Positions 32,063 through 33,737 of a stretch of 33,737 bases of DNA are shown here, piece after piece. The position numbers were made by a program, and so were the translations under genes. Each line of letters opens with the position of its first letter. Positions within the stretch are counted from its first letter, which is position 1. The stretch lies in assembly GCA_016935715.1 (NCBI GenBank), contig JAFGQJ010000112.1, positions 1 through 33,737 on the forward strand. The letters run 5' to 3'. The notes below the pieces were generated by a model, which saw only the letters and a program-made list of their open reading frames with translations, was not told the DNA's origin and did no database searches. This DNA is from Spirochaetales bacterium. Lineage in GTDB: Bacteria; Spirochaetota; Spirochaetia; SZUA-6; DRHE01.

Positions 32063-32883
32063 ATAGCAGCGATCACGGCAAAGATGACCCGGCGCGGCGG
32101 CAGCACGCGAGCGAATCACCGGGGGAGATCCTTTTCCTGCGCGTTCCGCCCGCGGGACTGGTCAAGCCCGTGGGGAGTGTCGGGCGACCCGTGCCGGCCC
32201 GCCTGCGGGCCGTGTTCGACCGCGACGGTTTCCGCGGCCGGGCGGGGCAGCGCAGCGTCACCTGTTTCTGGATCGGGATGGGCAGGCGCGTACGAGTGCC
32301 GGGCCGGAGGCTGCTGGAGCGGATTCGCTGCGGGGAGATTACTGAAATTATCGACATCGGCTGCGCCGGCGCCCTGGATCCGGCCCTGCGCAGGGGCGAC
32401 ATGGTCCTGAGCAGCGACGACATCGTCTTCGACGGCGGCTTGCCCGTGGTTGTTAGCCGCCGCCCGGAGCTGAGTTCCATTCTGGCCGAGGTGGCCGCGG
32501 GCCGGGGAGCCGCCTTCCGCAGAGCTCCGATCCTGACCCACGAACGTTTCGTCGCGAGACGGGAGCAACGCATCGAGCTGTTCGAACGTACCGGCTGCGT
32601 GGCTGTGCAGATGGAACACGCCTGGTTCGTCCGGCTCCTGCAGCAGCTGTTGGCAGCCGACAGGTTCGAAAAGATCCGGATCACCCACCTGGTGCTGATT
32701 ACCGACGCGGTTCCCCGCGGAGCAGGCCGGAGGGAAACAATGCTTTCAACCTGGGATGCCCTGACAGGCTACACTTTTCCGGGAGGAAGATGCGGGATCG
32801 CCTCCCTGCGTCGGGAGGTACTGAGCCGCTGGCCGGGTGCTACAGAGCCGCCCGGCGCCGTCCCTCCCCACCGATCTGGGTGA
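32059..32883 (+). CDS. Nucleoside phosphorylase (PNP/UDP) superfamily protein
   Basis: The 274-residue protein has a phosphorylase-superfamily core. IIDIGCAGALDPALRRGDMV matches the glycine-rich phosphate/ribose region, and CVAVQMEHAWFVRLLQ matches the segment holding the catalytic-site Met-Glu pair of MTA/SAH nucleosidases and phosphorylases. The first 30 or so residues are low complexity and not conserved-looking. Overall it resembles the hopanoid-associated or MTAN-like phosphorylases, but the substrate is not assigned. A methionine/SAM salvage role would fit methyltransferase-like neighbours. It starts with GTG 32059, overlapping the ancestral URO-D stop, and its 3' end overlaps the opposing PHP gene by 44 bp. 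Confidence 0.75.
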   Translation: MNSSDHGKDDPARRQHASESPGEILFLRVPPAGLVKPVGSVGRPVPARLRAVFDRDGFRGRAGQRSVTCFWIGMGRRVRVPGRRLLERIRCGEITEIIDIGCAGALDPALRRGDMVLSSDDIVFDGGLPVVVSRRPELSSILAEVAAGRGAAFRRAPILTHERFVARREQRIELFERTGCVAVQMEHAWFVRLLQQLLAADRFEKIRITHLVLITDAVPRGAGRRETMLSTWDALTGYTFPGGRCGIASLRREVLSRWPGATEPPGAVPPHRSG

Positions 32884-33691
32884 GCTCCCTGTACCCGATT
32901 CCCTTGAGTATCCGGGCCGCCTCGACGTAGTACCCGTCAAGCTGCTCAGGCCGGTGGGCGTCGGAGTTGATCATAACGGGTATGTTCCGTTTGAGGCACT
33001 CGGCCAGGATCCACTCAGATGGATAGAGGGCCCCGCTGGTGTTGCGCACGATGCCGCCGGTGTTGACCTCCAGGATGCAGGGGGATGCGGCCACCGCGTC
33101 CAGGGCACGGCTTACCGCGGCACGGTACCAGGATGCCTCCTCGGAGAAGTACTTCCCGTCCCGGTTGTTCTTCTTGATAAGATCGAAGTGCCCGATGATG
33201 TCCGGGGCCGCTGTAGCGACCATGGCGGTCATCCGGCTGTAGTACTCCTCTACGGCTCTGCGGATATCACCTCGGAAGGTTTCAGCCAGGCCCCTTTCCG
33301 TCTCTTCGGGAGGACCATCGACCGTCCAGAGCTCGCCGCCGTTCAGGCGCCCGACGAAGTGCACCGATCCAATCGTGAAATCCAGGTTCAGGGCCCGGAT
33401 ATGCGCCGCCGCGGGTGTGATGATCTCTGGGATGTAGTCCACCTCCAGGCCTACGAGCAGTTCGATCCTGTCCCGGTACGTGTTTTTGAGCCGTCGAGCC
33501 GTGTCGAGGTACTCCGGCAGAAGCGGGGAGGGGATCGTCCAATCGCAGTCGAACGGCACCGGAGCGTGCCCGCTGAAGCCCAGAGTGTGCAGGCCTTTCT
33601 GAAGGGCCGCCCGTACGTAATCTCCCAGCTCGCCGTGGCCGTCGTCGAGGCGGGAGTGGCAGTGGTAGTTGGCCAGGATGCTTTGCTTCAT
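32840..33691 (-). CDS. PHP-family phosphatase, histidinol-phosphatase (HisK/HisJ)-like
   Basis: The 283-residue PHP-domain phosphoesterase carries YHCHSRLDDGHG (His10, His12), LGFSGHAPVPF, GLEVDYIPE and IGSVHFVG. DIIGHFDLIKKNN and MINSDAHRPEQL complete the metal-ligand set for a trinuclear site. The pattern and length fit HisK/HisJ-type histidinol-phosphate phosphatases, which finish the eighth step of histidine synthesis. No other his gene is in the window, so another phosphate ester is possible. The ribosome site before ATG 33691 is weak. The gene lies at the window edge with only 46 bp of upstream sequence. Confidence 0.88.
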   Translation of the reverse strand: MKQSILANYHCHSRLDDGHGELGDYVRAALQKGLHTLGFSGHAPVPFDCDWTIPSPLLPEYLDTARRLKNTYRDRIELLVGLEVDYIPEIITPAAAHIRALNLDFTIGSVHFVGRLNGGELWTVDGPPEETERGLAETFRGDIRRAVEEYYSRMTAMVATAAPDIIGHFDLIKKNNRDGKYFSEEASWYRAAVSRALDAVAASPCILEVNTGGIVRNTSGALYPSEWILAECLKRNIPVMINSDAHRPEQLDGYYVEAARILKGIGYRELTQIGGEGRRRAAL

Positions 33692-33737
33692 GGGTGGATT
33701 CTACCGGAGCGATCGAGGAATGAACAGACGCCGCGGA

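Overview
The window looks like a chromosomal segment of a GC-rich, probably anaerobic or fermentative bacterium, most likely a member of the Spirochaetota. This is an inference. It rests on a complete archaeal-type (V/A-type) rotary ATPase operon in place of an F-type one, and on ABC solute-binding proteins whose signal peptides end in the VFA-GGGGEE and AFS-GGAQE style common in spirochaetes. No rRNA, tRNA, IS element, CRISPR array or phage gene was seen. All calls come from reading the sequence; no database search was run.

Region 1 (1-9730, + strand): a nine-gene V/A-ATPase operon in the order H(G)-C-I-K-F-E-A-B-D, with many overlapping start/stop codons and a plausible promoter at the left edge. 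It runs straight into a universal stress protein (ATGA overlap with subunit D) and a lone fructose/nitrogen-type PTS EIIA protein, then into a gamma-glutamyltransferase-family enzyme without a signal peptide (to 11366).

Region 2 (11456-19740): a carbohydrate-type cluster on the - strand (ROK-family regulator, solute-binding protein, MalF-like and MalG-like permeases, NagA-like deacetylase). It is divergent from a DegT-family aminotransferase and a zinc alcohol dehydrogenase on the + strand. The divergent intergenic region (17172-17376) holds good sigma-70-like promoters in both directions and a perfect palindrome over one -10 box.

Region 3 (19804-23861, - strand): a second ABC importer operon (solute-binding protein, MalF-like permease, and two tandem, recently duplicated MalG-like permeases). 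Both importer operons carry a strong stem-loop between the binding-protein gene and the first permease gene. Neither encodes an ATP-binding subunit, so a shared ATPase elsewhere is presumably used.

Region 4 (24139-32883, + strand): a tight seven-gene degradative operon driven by a near-consensus promoter. It encodes a second NagA-like deacetylase, a neutral-ceramidase-family amidase-like protein, a cytoplasmic molybdopterin oxidoreductase, a TIM-barrel amidohydrolase, two uroporphyrinogen-decarboxylase-superfamily proteins and a nucleoside-phosphorylase-superfamily protein. The second UroD-like gene appears to have lost roughly 100 bp at a short repeat, which frameshifts its conserved C-terminus. 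A PHP-family histidinol-phosphatase-like gene converges on the operon end.

Regions 2-4 together suggest uptake and breakdown of N-acylated amino sugars, aminocyclitols or similar amides: two importers, two deacetylases, an amidase-like enzyme, an aminotransferase/dehydrogenase pair and redox/one-carbon-type enzymes. This is the best candidate for an undescribed pathway in the window. The substrate cannot be read from the sequence.
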